DNA from: Stomorhina lunata
Lineage: Eukaryota; Arthropoda; Insecta; Diptera; Rhiniidae
Direction of reading: 5' to 3'
NCBI GenBank assembly: GCA_933228675.1
Contig: OW121740.1
Location: 125,625,630 to 125,689,629, forward strand
Length of the DNA: 64,000 bases
This document shows positions 22,377-34,228 of this stretch, piece after piece (within the stretch, counting starts at the first letter, position 1; the number at the start of each line of letters is the position of its first letter). The translations under genes were made by a program, and so were the position numbers. Under the pieces are notes generated by a model that saw nothing but the letters and a program-made list of their open reading frames with translations, ran no database searches and was not told the origin of the DNA.

Positions 22377-24370
22377 ATTGAAAATTTTTCTATCGAAAAT
22401 TTTTCTATAGCAAAATATTTCTATCGAAAATTTTTCTATAGAAAAATTTTTCTATAGAAAAATATTTCTATAGAAAAATATTTCTATCGAAAATTTTTCT
22501 ATAGAAAAATATTTCTATCGAAAATTTTTCTATAGAAAAATATTTCTATCGAAAATTTTTCTATAGAAAAATATTTCTATCGAAAATTTTTCTATAGAAA
22601 AATATTTCTAACGAAAATTTTTCTACAGAAAAATATTTCTATCGAAAATTTTTCTACAGAAAAATATTTCTATCGAAAATTTTTCTATAGAAAAATATTT
22701 CTATCGAAAATTTTTCTATAGAAAAATATTTCTATCGAAAATTTTTCTATAGAAAAATATTTCTATCGAAAATTTTTCTATAGAAAAATATTTCTATCGA
22801 AAATTTTTCTATAGAAAAATATTTCTATCGAAAATTTTTCTATAGAAAAATATTTCTATCGAAAATTTTTCTATAGAAAAATATTTCTATCGAAAATTTT
22901 TCTATAGAAAAATATTTCTATCGAAAATTTTTCTATAGAAAAATATTTCTATAGAAAAATATTTCTATCGAAAATTTTTCTATAGAAAAATATTTCTATC
23001 GAAAATTTTTCTATAGAAAAATATTTCTATCGAAAATTTTTCTATAGAAAAATATTTCTATCGAAAATTTTTCTATAGAAAAATATTTCTATCGAAAATT
23101 TTTCTATAGAAAAATATTTCTATCGAAAATTTTTCTATAGAAAAATATTTCTATCGAAAATTTTTCTATAGAAAAATATTTCTATCGAAAATTTTTCTAT
23201 AGAAAAATATTTCTATCGAAAATTTTTCTATAGAAAAATATTTCTATCGAAAATTTTTCTATAGAAAAATATTTCTATCGAAAACTTTTCTATAGAAAAA
23301 TATTTCTATCGAAAATTTTTCTATAGAAAAATATTTCTATCGAAAATTTTTCTATAGAAAAATATTTCTATCGAAAATTTTTCTATAGAAAAATATTTCT
23401 ATCGAAAATTTTTCTATAGAAAAATATTTCTATCGAAAATTTTTCTATAGAAAAATATTTCTATCGAAAATTTTTCTATAGAAAAATATTTCTATCGAAA
23501 ATTTTTCTATAGAAAAATATTTCTATCGAAAATTTTTCTATAGAAAAATATTTCTATCGAAAATTTTTCTATAGAAAATATTTCTATCGAAAATTTTTCT
23601 ATAGAAAAATATTTCTATCGAAAATTTTTCTATAGAAAAATATTTCTATCGAAAATTTTTCTATAGAAAAATATTTCTATCGAAAATTTTTCTATAGAAA
23701 AATATTTCTATCGAGAATTTTTCTATAGAAAAATATTTCTATCGAGAATTTTTCTATAGAAAAATATTTCTATCAATAATTTTTCTATAGAAAAATATTT
23801 CTATCAAAAATTTTTCTATAGAAAAATATTTCTATCGAAAATTTTTCTATAGAAAAATATTTCTATCGAAAATTTTTCTATAGAAAAATATTTCTATCGA
23901 AAATTTTTCTATAGAAAAATATTTCTATCGAAAATTTTTCTATAGAAAAATATTTCTATCGAAAATTTTTCTATAGAAAAATATTTCTATCGAAAATTTT
24001 TCTATAGAAAAATATTTCTAACGAAAATTTTTCTATAGAAAAATATTTCTAACGAAAATTTTTCTATAGAAAAATATTTCTAACGAAAATTTTTCTTTAG
24101 AAAAATATTTCTGTCGAAAATTTTTCTATAGAAAAATATTTCTATCGAAAATATTTCTATAGAAAAATATTTCTAACGAAAAATTTTCTATAGAATAATA
24201 TTTCTAACGAAAATTTTTCTATGGAAAAATATTTCTTTATAAAAATATTTCTATGGAAAATATTTCAATTGACAAATTTTATCAAAAAGTTTTCTTTAGA
24301 AAAATATTTCTATCGAAAATATTTCTATAGAAAAATATTTTTACCGAAAATTTTTCTATAGAAAAATAAG
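22377..24370. repeat. 31-bp minisatellite A, roughly 60 copies
   Basis: The period is 31 bases (the TTTTTCTATAG phase recurs at 22680 and 22711). Each unit joins a perfect 16-bp palindrome TTTTTCTATAGAAAAA to the 15-mer TATTTCTATCGAAAA, which is a diverged version of the same half-unit, so the 31-mer is itself an old dimer. The middle is very uniform. Variants cluster at the right edge (24040-24370) and, less so, at the left. No coding potential is inferred. Confidence 0.95.
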
Positions 24371-25302
24371 TTAATCATAAAATTTTTGATCAAAAAATTT
24401 GTTTATCTTAAATGTAGTTTTTTAAATTTGTCATTAATTAACAAATAAGAGATTAGCCTAGGCTAGGTTAAGCTAAGGCTATGGTCAAATGTATACCGAT
24501 TTTACCAAATTTCACCAAAATGTTTCAAGGAATTAAGAATATAACGGAATGGCAATCTTTAATATCCCCGCCGTTTTTTTTTTGATGGTGGGTATACAGA
24601 ACTGTACCATTGAGTATTACTTAAAGTATTATTAATATATGCAATAGTCCATTCAGCTTTTCAAAATTAATCCCTAAAATCCGCTAAAAAACAGATGTTT
24701 TTAAACAATCGATTTTCCCATTCGTTTATTTTCATTAAAAAAAATCCAGCTTATCAAAATATTTATTCTATAATGAATAATTAAATCCTCGCCATAATTA
24801 ATATTCTAAATACAATATAACACAAAAAATCCTTAAACAAAAGTTAATAAACTCTCGTCTTATTGGCTTTATCTAAAACCCAACAGAAAGAAAAATTCTT
24901 AACATCATCCGCTTTTGGCTTCTCTTTTCGATATTTTCCTACAATTAATTCCGATGTTAATAAGGCTATTGATGCAGAATTAGCTTTAATTAGTAATTTA
25001 TAAAATGTTTTCAAAATTTATTGAGGGAGAAAAAATAAAATGCAGAGTATCATCGTCATCATCATCATCTCCATTGATTGTCAGTTATTCATTAAGTATT
25101 TTTTTATTGGTTGATGACCTTTTTTTAGTATTCATGCCTTAAGGATGTTAAAATAAATGTCTTAAAACTTGTATACCATTGAGTTATATATTCTAGGGAA
25201 GAATTATTTACAAAATAAAGTTCGCAAAAAAAACAAAATTGTAGATGATATAGGAAATTTTTTAAAAAATGCTTACAAAATTTGGAAATTTAAAAAAAAA
25301 AT
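24371..25302. other. Unassigned A+T-rich DNA between two minisatellites
   Basis: No gene seen. A short ATCATC/GTCATC microsatellite lies near 25050. Confidence 0.4.
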
Positions 25303-27062
25303 TCTTATATAAATAGACAATTTGAAAAATTTCCTATAAAATAGGCAATTTTTGAAAATTTTCATGTCAAAAAAAAAGAAATTTTTGAAAAATATTCTAT
25401 AAAAATAGAAAATTTTTTAAAAATTTCCTATAAAAATAGAAAATTTTTGAAAAATTTCCTATAAAAATAAGAAATTTTTGAAAAATTTCCTATAAAAATA
25501 GGAAATTTTTGAAAAATTTCCTATAAAAATAGGAAATTTTTGAAAAATTTCCTATAAAAATAGGAAATTTTTGAAAAATTTCCTATAAAAATAGGAAATT
25601 TTTGAAAAATTTCCTATAAAAATAGGAAATTTTTGAAAAATTTCCTATAAAAATAGGAAATTTTTGAAAAATTTCCTATAAAAATAGGAAATTTTTGAAA
25701 AATTTCCTATAAAAATAGGAAATTTTTGAAAAATTTCCTATAAAAATAGGAAATTTTTGAAAAATTTCCTATAAAAATAGGAAATTTTTGAAAAATTTCC
25801 TATAAAAATAGGAAATTTTTGAAAAATTTCCTATAAAAATAGGAAATTTTTGAAAAATTTCTTATAAAAATAGGAAATTTTTGAAAAATTTCCTATAAAA
25901 ATAGGAAATTTTTGAAAAATTTCCTATAAAAATAGGAAATTTTTGAAAAATTTCCTATAAAAATAGGTAATTTTTGAAAAATTTCCTATAAAAATAGGAA
26001 ATTTTTGAAAAATTTCCTATAAAAATAGGAAATTTTTGAAAAATTTCCTATAAAAATAGGAAATTTTTGAAAAATTTCCTAGAAAAATAGGAAATTTTTG
26101 AAAAATTTCCTATAAAAATAGGAAATTTTTGAAAATTTTCCTATAAAAATAGGAAATTTTTGAAAAATTTCCTATAAAAATAGAAAAATTTCCTATAAAA
26201 ATAGGAAATTTTTGAAAAATTTCCTATAAAAAAAATAAAAATAAAAAATTTCTTATTTTTATAGGAAATTTTTCAAAAATTTCCTATAAAAATAAGAAAT
26301 TTTTGAAAAATTTCCTATAAAAATAAAAAATTTTTTAAAAATTTCCTTTAAAAAAGAAAATTTTTTTAAAATTTCCTATAAAAATAGAAAATTTTTTAAA
26401 AATTTCCTATAAAAATAGGAAATTTTTGAAAAAATTCCTATAAAAATAGGAAATTTTTGAAAAAATTCCTATAAAAATTGGAAATTTTTGAGAAATTCCC
26501 TATAAAAATAGGAAATTTTTGAAAAATTTCCTATAAAAATAGAAAAATTTCCTATAAAAATAGGAAATTTTTGAAAAATTTCCTATAAAAAAAATAAAAA
26601 TAAAAAATTTCTTGTTTTTATAGGAAATTTTTCAAAAATTTCCTATAAAAATAAGAAATTTTTGAAAAATTTCCTATAAAAATAAAAAATTTTTTAAAAA
26701 TTTCCTTTAAAAAAGAAAAATTTTTAAAAATTTCCTATAAAAATAGAAAATTTTTTAAAAATTTCCTATAAAAATAGAAAATTTTTTAAAAATTTCCTAT
26801 AAAAATAGGAAATTTTTGAAAAAATTCCTATAAAAATAGGAAATTTTTGAAAAAATTCCTAGGAAATTTTTGAAAAAATTCCTATAAAAATAGGAAATTT
26901 TTGAGAAATTTCCTATAAAAATAGGAAATTTTTGAAAAATTTTCTATAAAAATAGGAAATTTTTGAGAAATTTCCTATAAAAATAGGAAATTTTTGAGAA
27001 ATTTCCTATAAAAATAGGAAATTTTTGAAAAATTTTCTATAAAAATAGGAAATTTTTAAAAA
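25303..27062. repeat. 31-bp minisatellite B, roughly 50 copies
   Basis: The period is 31 bases (GGAAATTTTT at 25501 and 25532). Each unit is almost entirely one hairpin: AAAAATTTCCTAT, loop AAAA, ATAGGAAATTTTT, then one G. The array contains two short inverted segments (about 26235-26290 and 26595-26650) embedded in a ~359-base higher-order duplication. Edges are more variable than the centre. Confidence 0.95.
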
Positions 27063-28760
27063 ATATTGATATGCATTGCTTCAAGATATTGGATTCCCCG
27101 TTCTAACTTAAAAACTGATGATTACGTTTGTTTTAGGAAATTTCTGTAACCTTTGACCCAGCATATTTTCTAGCTTCTAGAAAAACCCAGTTTTGTATAT
27201 TACCAGAAGAATTTTGACCAAAAATAATCGTTTAAGTATGTGAACAACTTCCAAACCATATCAAATTAACAGGTTAAAAGTCATCTTTTCACATTTTTCT
27301 TCAGCGATGCGTGAACTTAAAAAGGCGACCTCATAAATCCTCTGTTTGATAAGTGGAAAAAATCACATGAGACAAAGTTACTAAACACATACGACAAACC
27401 AGAACAACAGCAACAAACATGTGTGTAATTTGTGCCCTGTAAAGAATGTAACAATATGTAAATTGAGTTTTTTAATACTTGACAAAACTCCTAAGAAGGA
27501 AATTCGGAAAAAAAAAAAATTTAAAAAAAGTTGCTGTCAGTTCCTAACAATGGCTGTTTCTCTAGTACAAATATAAAGCGAAATAATGCATATGTAACGC
27601 ATTTTTTCTAAAAATTGGCTAAAGACATAAGAAAGTAACAATAGGAGTTTCGAAAAAAAAAAAAATAAAGTCGTAAATCTTGCAAATGCCATGAACTACT
27701 TGATAACAATGGGAATCCCAATATTACACACGCATTAATAAAAGCCAGAAAGAAAAAAAGTTTTACTATGTACCAGCATTACACCAGTAAATTGTCCTGT
27801 TAAAGGACGAGTATGTACTCGTTTGTTCTTCTACTCAACAATAAAATCATCATAAATCATCAAGTGTCAAACACAATTTAAATATTTACTATTTTGCCAC
27901 GGTGACATCACAATCACGTGTGGTTGACTTTTTTCGTATGTAAAAGGGGTTGGAATATCCTTTTTAAACACATGTGATATTTTACATTTCCTCGTTTGTG
28001 AAAAAAACTGAAATTAAACTGCAAATAATAAAGAAAAGGTATTTAAAATTGTTCTAATACTCTAGAGAAATAAATTTGAATTTGTAACAAAGTCGTTTTT
28101 ATCTATTTGATCTTAAGATTATTTGCAGAAATTTTCAAATTAAAATTTTCTTGAAAACCCTTTTATAATACTCATACGATTTTAACATATTGACATAAGT
28201 CTTTACTACATATACTACTTGTCATCCTGACTCTTTTGTTAATTCCAAAGATACTTCTCGTTCTCGTTAATGATAACGATATTTTATATATGAGTATCAT
28301 TTTTGAATACTTTATCCAGTTTGACAAATGTAACACAATTACTTGTTAAACTTAATTAAAAGACATTTTAGTAATTTATTTTATTTCTAAAACAAACAAA
28401 TGATGAAATCCTTCAATGTCTTAGGTATCAGAATATGGTGACAATTTCTTTAAAAAGGATATTAAGGGTAAGGTTTATCTTACACAGAGAGAAAAGTATT
28501 ACAAAATTGGAAAAGTGGTATTCGTTTGAACAAACTAAATCTCATAGCAATAATCTGAGTCTTATGGGTCGATTGTGTATTGCAACTCAACTATAGTTGT
28601 GTTGTCAATTGTCAAAATGACATAACATATGGCAACTGATAACCGATAACAGAACCTCAGTTGCCATTATCACGTAACTCTAAAACTGTTTATTTTCTTG
28701 AGCTAAGTAGAAAAAAACGAAATTCGGCAACAAAATTATCTTTCAGGAACACTAATTAGT
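27063..28760. other. Unassigned A+T-rich DNA
   Basis: More mixed composition than the flanking arrays, but no open frame, splice-like structure or repeat that I can assign to a gene. Confidence 0.4.
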
Positions 28761-30333
28761 TTTAGTCTATGTCTTAGTCTATATCTTAGTCTATGTCCTA
28801 GTCTATGTCTTAGTCTATATCTTAGTCTATGTCTTAGTCTATGTCTTAGTCTATGTCTTAGTCTATGTCTTAGTATATGTCTTAGTCTATGTCTTAGTCT
28901 ATGTCTTAGTCTATGTCTTGGTCTATGTCTTAGTCTATGTCTTAGTCTATGTCTTAGTCTATGTCTTAGTCTATGTCTTAGTCTATGTCTTAGTCTATGT
29001 CTTAGTCTATGTCTTAGTCTATGTCTTAGTCTATGTCTTAGTCTATGTCTTAGTCTATGTCTTAGTCTATGTCTTAGTCTATGTCTTAGTCTATGTCTTA
29101 GTCTATGTCTTAGTCTATGTCTTAGTCTATGTCTTAGTCTATGTCTTAGTCTATGTCTTAGTCTATGTCTTAGTCTATGTCTTAGTCTATATCTTAGTCT
29201 ATGTCTTAGTCTATGTCTTAGTCTATGTCTTAGTCTATGTCTTAGTATATGTCTTAGTCTATGTCTTAGTCTATGTCTTAGTCTATGTCTTGGTCTATGT
29301 CTTAGTCTATGTCTTAGTCTATGTCTTAGTCTATGTCTTAGTCTATGTCTTAGTCTATGTCTTAGTCTATGTCTTAGTCTATGTCTTAGTCTATGTCTTA
29401 GTCTATGTCTTAGTCTATGTCTTAGTCTATGTCTTAGTCTATGTCTTAGTCTATGTCTTAGTCTATGTCTTAGTCTATGTCTTAGTCTATGTCTTAGTCT
29501 ATGTCTTAGTCTATGTCTTAGTCTATGTCTTAGTCTATGTCTTAGTCTATGTCTTAGTCTATGTCTTAGTCTATGTCTTGGTCTATGTCTTAGTCTATGT
29601 CTTAGTCTATGTCTTAGTCTATGTCTTAGTCTATGTCTTAGTCTATGTCTTAGTCTATGTCTTAGTCTATGTCTTAGTCTATGTCTTAGTCTATGTCTTA
29701 GTCTATGTCTTAGTCTATGTCTTAGTCTATGTCTTAGTCTATGTCTTAGTCTATGTCTTAGTCTATGTCTTAGTCTATGTCTTAGTCTATGTCTTAGTCT
29801 ATGTCTTAGTCTATGTCTTAGTCTATGTCTTAGTCTATGTCTATGTCTATGTCTATGTCTTAGTCTATGTCTTAGTCTATGTCTTTGTCTATGTCTTAGT
29901 CTATGTCTTAGTCTATGTTTTAGTTTATGTCTTACTCTATGTCTTAGTCTATGTCTTAGAATATATCTTAGTCTATGTCTTAGTCAATGTCTTAGAATAT
30001 GTCTTAGTTTATGTCTTAGTCTATATCTTAGTCCACGTCTTAGTTCATGCCTTAGTCTATAACTTAGTCTATGTCTTAGTTTATATATTAGTCCAAGTGT
30101 TAGTCTTTGTCTTAGTTTATATCCTAGTCCATGTCTTAGTCTATGTCTTAGTCTTTGTTTTAGTCTTTGTCTTAGTCTATATCTTTGTCTTAGTCTATGT
30201 TTTAGTCTATGTTTTAGTCTATATCTTAGTCTATGTCTTCGTCTATATCTTAGTCTATGTCTTTGTCTATGCCTTAATCTATGTCTAAGTCTATGTTTTA
30301 GTCTATGTCTTTGTCTATATCTATGTCTATGTC
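28761..30333 (+). repeat. 12-bp minisatellite, array 1 (TAGTCTATGTCT)
   Basis: About 130 copies of TAGTCTATGTCT. The 12-base unit is two related hexamers, CTATGT and CTTAGT. Copies are nearly identical from about 28860 to 29830 and increasingly variable to the right (29840-30333). Because the period is divisible by three, one frame stays open for 456 codons (repeating Val-Tyr-Val-Leu, 28918-30288) and an antisense frame for 117. I attribute these to repeat structure, not to a gene. Confidence 0.95.
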
Positions 30334-30560
30334 GCACGACGCACTATAGAGAAAACTCGTTTTTTAGCCGTACAGCACGAATGTGGAATAAACTTCCTGC
30401 ATCAGTCTTCCCCTCTAAATATGATATCTAAAGGTTCAAACCGAATATCTACAAACACTACTCCCTCTATCCTCCTTCCCACAACCTTTTCTCCTGGTTC
30501 GATCACAATGCATATGTAGGGGTCATCCCCTGAGTGTTGGTCCAATACAAAAAAAAGTTT
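30334..30560 (+). pseudogene. C-terminal remnant of a non-LTR retrotransposon ORF2
   Basis: Reading from 30333, the frame gives RTTHYRENSFFSRTARMWNK then LPASVFPSKYDI, a stop, and RFKPNIYKHYSLYP. The arrangement of a Phe-Phe-x-Arg-Thr-x-Arg-x-Trp-Asn-x-Leu-Pro motif followed by a short Phe-Lys-x-Asn segment is typical of the extreme C-terminus of Jockey/CR1-like LINE reverse transcriptases. Only this end survives; the 12-bp array abuts its 5' side. This family differs from the LINE at 8.4-11.7 kb. Confidence 0.6.
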
Positions 30561-32158
30561 ACCCGCAATGTGCTTCTATGTACTAGGTAGAAAATATATA
30601 CCATCCACTGAATCAGGTTGATCTTGTCGACCTTTAACCTGTTTTCTGTATAATTTCTTTAAGTGTACAAGATTTCTGAAGTGTACTAGTTTCCTTTATA
30701 ACCCTTATACAAGTAAGTTTTTTGCTCTTAAATACGTTCTATTGAATACCAGTCAAATATTTATTTTTCTAATCTCCAAGGATTCGTTATTTTAACAGGT
30801 TTTCTAGTTTATATGCAAAATTTATAAGATTTCTTCATTAAGAAACACGATGTTTCATTGAAATCCCCCTTATGCACACATGTCCTCAAACCTCAAAATT
30901 TATATTTGGTCTTTGGGAAATCATATTATTTCATGTGATGTCCCATCTATTCATTCTTTACGTAAACATCAAAAGATGACAAACTATAGTTTTAATGTGT
31001 CGCAATTAAATTTACATATTACGCGTTTTCATTTGAATTTGTTGGTCTTTATTTTTACTATGGCCTCGAACTATTTTAATCATCGGATGCATAACAACCC
31101 TTTTCAAATTTTCTAATTTTAAATTATTTTTGGGTTAAAAAACCCAATAACAAAATTCATCACGTTTTTTTACCCCGAAAATTAAATGGAATTTCATTAA
31201 CGCATATTTCTTTGATAATAGTTATGAGCATGTGATATGGTGGTTTGTGTAATGTAATTGTTTTGATGGGATTACAGGATGACAAAGTATTAAAGAAACT
31301 TAAATTTTACCAAAAATAAGTTTAAATTTTAATACAGAAGCAAATAGCCGCATTCGATATCGATTGAAAACTCAGACTTCTAAGCAAATATTGTATAACA
31401 TACTTTAGGGATTTTCAAAATAATTTATTGTGCAGAAAGTTTTATAAAATTTGATATCTAAACATATCCGTTCGTTTGTCAAAACATTTAATTTAAATTA
31501 AATTCGTTTACTGACGTTGAATATTAGACAAATAAGTTACAATATAGTAAACCGTATTCATATTTATGTTATATATTATATAGATTATTTTTAAAGTATG
31601 CTACACAAATGTTTCTGAAATATCTTACGTTTCGATCGATATCGAAATTGGCCCCATCGATTTGGCCCCATAATTCTTACAAAACTTTGCTTTTATATAA
31701 AAGTAAAATATTTTTGTAGAAGTAACTTTGTCATAACTAAAACCTGTCACTCTGTTCCTTAAGAGTTATGATTAGTCAACATCGTCAAAAACAACAGCCA
31801 TCACCAGTTTCGCCTTTGATGTCGTGTAGGTTTTCATAGTTTAGTTTTTAGTAAAGGATAGTTTTCCTTAGCACATTTAATAAGGAAATTGAAGGATTTC
31901 TGAAACGTGTGTAAATGTTTGCTCATAACAAATATTGTTTTATTTCATGTTAATTTTACATATTTATTGTTTATAATTAAGTTAACGTTTGTTAATAGCA
32001 CTCGTTCCCTTATTTTGGCCACAAAACACGCATATGTTAATTGAGGCAAATCACTATGGCGTTAACGCTTTATTTTTGGAAGAATAAATTGTTTCCGGAA
32101 TTTCACGTAAATACCAGAATTTAACTTAAATTTTCGTATTACTAGAGGCATGTATATT
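30561..32158. other. Unassigned A+T-rich DNA
   Basis: No gene seen; the 78-codon frame at 30880-31116 has no recognisable features. Confidence 0.4.
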
Positions 32159-33207
32159 TTGTCTTTGTCTATGACTTAGTCTATGTCTGAGTCTATGTCT
32201 TAGTCTATGTCTATGTCTATGTCAATGTCTTAGTTTATTTCTTTTCTATATCTTAGTCTATTTCTTAGTCTATGTCTTAGTCTATGTCTTAGTTTACGTC
32301 TTAGTTTGTATCTTAGCCTATGTCTGAGTCGATGTCATAGTCTGGGTTTAAGTCTCCGTTTTATGCCATGTCTTAGTCTATGCCTTAGTCTACATCTTGG
32401 TCTATGTCTCAGTAAAATGTCTTAGTCTATGTTTTAGTCTATGTTTTAGTCTATGTCTAAGTCTATGTCTTAGTCTATGTCTTAGTCTATGTCTTAGTCT
32501 ATGTCTTAGTCTATGTCTTAGTCTCTGTCTTAGTCTATGTCTTAGTCTATGTCTTAGTCTATGTCTTAGTCTATGTCTTAGTCTATGTCTTAGTCTATGT
32601 CTTAGTCTATGTCTTAGTCTATGTCTTAGTCTATGTCTTAGTCTATGTCTTAGTCTATGTCTTAGTCTATGTCTTAGTCTATGTCTTAGTCTATGTCTTA
32701 GTCTATATCTTAGTCTATGTCTTAGTCTATGTCTTAGTCTATGTCTTAGTCTATGTCTTAGTCTATGTCTTAGTCTATGTCTTAGTCTATGTCTTAGTCT
32801 ATGTCTTAGTCTATGTCTTAGTCTATGTCTTAGTCTATGTCTTAGTCTATGTCTTAGTCTATGTCTTTGTATGTCTTAGTCTATGTCTTAGTCTATGTCT
32901 TAGTCTATGTCTATGGCTATGACTTGGTCTATGTCTTAGGGTATGACTTAGTCAATGTCTTAGTTTATGTCTTAGTCTATATCTTAGTCTATGTCTTAGT
33001 CCATGTCTAAGTCTATGTCTATGTCTTAGTCTATGTCTTAGTCTATGTCTAAGTCTATGTCTTAGTCTATGCCTTAGTCTATGTCTTAGTCTATGTCTCA
33101 GTCTATGTCTTAGTCTTTGTCTTAGTCTAGTTGTTAGTCTATGTCTTTGTCTATATTTAAGTCTACATCTTAGTATATGCCTTTGTCTATATCTTTGTAT
33201 ATGTCTA
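32159..33207 (+). repeat. 12-bp minisatellite, array 2
   Basis: Same TAGTCTATGTCT unit and orientation as array 1. A uniform core (about 32460-32865) is flanked on both sides by strongly degenerate units, some of which (such as CTATGTCTATGT) show the underlying hexamer. The 160-codon frame (32397-32879, repeating Leu-Ser-Leu-Cys) is a property of the repeat in another phase. Confidence 0.95.
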
Positions 33208-34228
33208 CAACTGTTCTTATCTTAATGTTTTTTTATTTAAATTAAAAAAGATTAAAATTACTACCAATTCCTTTCGATAATTTTCCAATAAACGTTTTTC
33301 TCTTTAAATATTTCCTCATCACTAAATTATTCTTATCTTTAAGTCCACCCGCTATACAACAATGTCATAAATTGTACTTAAGCTCATTTTAATTACTTCC
33401 TCTATTAAGTCGTGTCGTATCCTAAACTGGGTCATTAAAATACTTAACGACAACTTAACGATTGTCCTTATCGAACAAATAGATCTGAGTATTTAGCAAA
33501 TAACATTTCAGCTATAAACAAATATTCTTAAACATTGTTTTCGCTTATTGTTCTTACATATATGTCCTTAAGAGACAATAAGAAGGACTAAAGAATTAAA
33601 ACATTAATTGTCAAATCGCCAAAAGAAATAATAAATATGAGAGCAACTAAAAGCAAACATTTAAATTCTTTTCACTTATGACTTGATGTTAGTGTTTTTG
33701 TTATCTTAAGAAACATTATGAGTATTAAAATGGAAGGAGTACGATGTCCTTTTTAGTTTTATTTATTTATGTCACTTGTTGTCATTTTCACTATAAATCT
33801 GGAGAATTATTTCATTTCATTATTGTCATTTGCTCATACATATGGGGATAGTTTGGCGACAAGATTTGAAGGGAGAAACTCATAAAACCATTCAAGTACA
33901 AAACTTTAACTGACAATCTATTAAGTTTTCTTTTGTTTTTCATTTCTTCTTAATTTTAATGGATCTTTAGTATGCCCTAATAAAGGATATGATGGTTTAA
34001 TGACTATTATTATTGAAATTTCTTTTGTCATTATCAAAAAGGGGGTATACTTTGAGGCTGTAAGAAAAATCAGTTTTATGTTTAGCAAAATATTTTGTAG
34101 CATTTTAAATAACAATTAATAAAAACCAATATAAAAGAAGGAGCATATGAATGACATTAAATATAATTCTAATGGAATGGACCTTTTACTAAAGCTAAAA
34201 CAAAAAATATGAATGATATAAAACAATA
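33208..34228. other. Unassigned A+T-rich spacer
   Basis: Nothing recognised between the two oppositely oriented 12-bp arrays. Confidence 0.4.

Noticed and set aside
22377..27062. CRISPR-like regular repeats
   Set aside because: Units are directly contiguous 31-mers without unique spacers, and the context is eukaryotic transposon-rich DNA.
28918..30288. 456-codon open frame of Val-Tyr-Val-Leu repeats
   Set aside because: It follows from a 12-bp tandem repeat with no stop in that phase; other phases and arrays give equally long repetitive frames. No gene context.
32397..32879. 160-codon Leu-Ser-Leu-Cys repeat frame
   Set aside because: Same 12-bp repeat read in another phase, ended by degenerate units.
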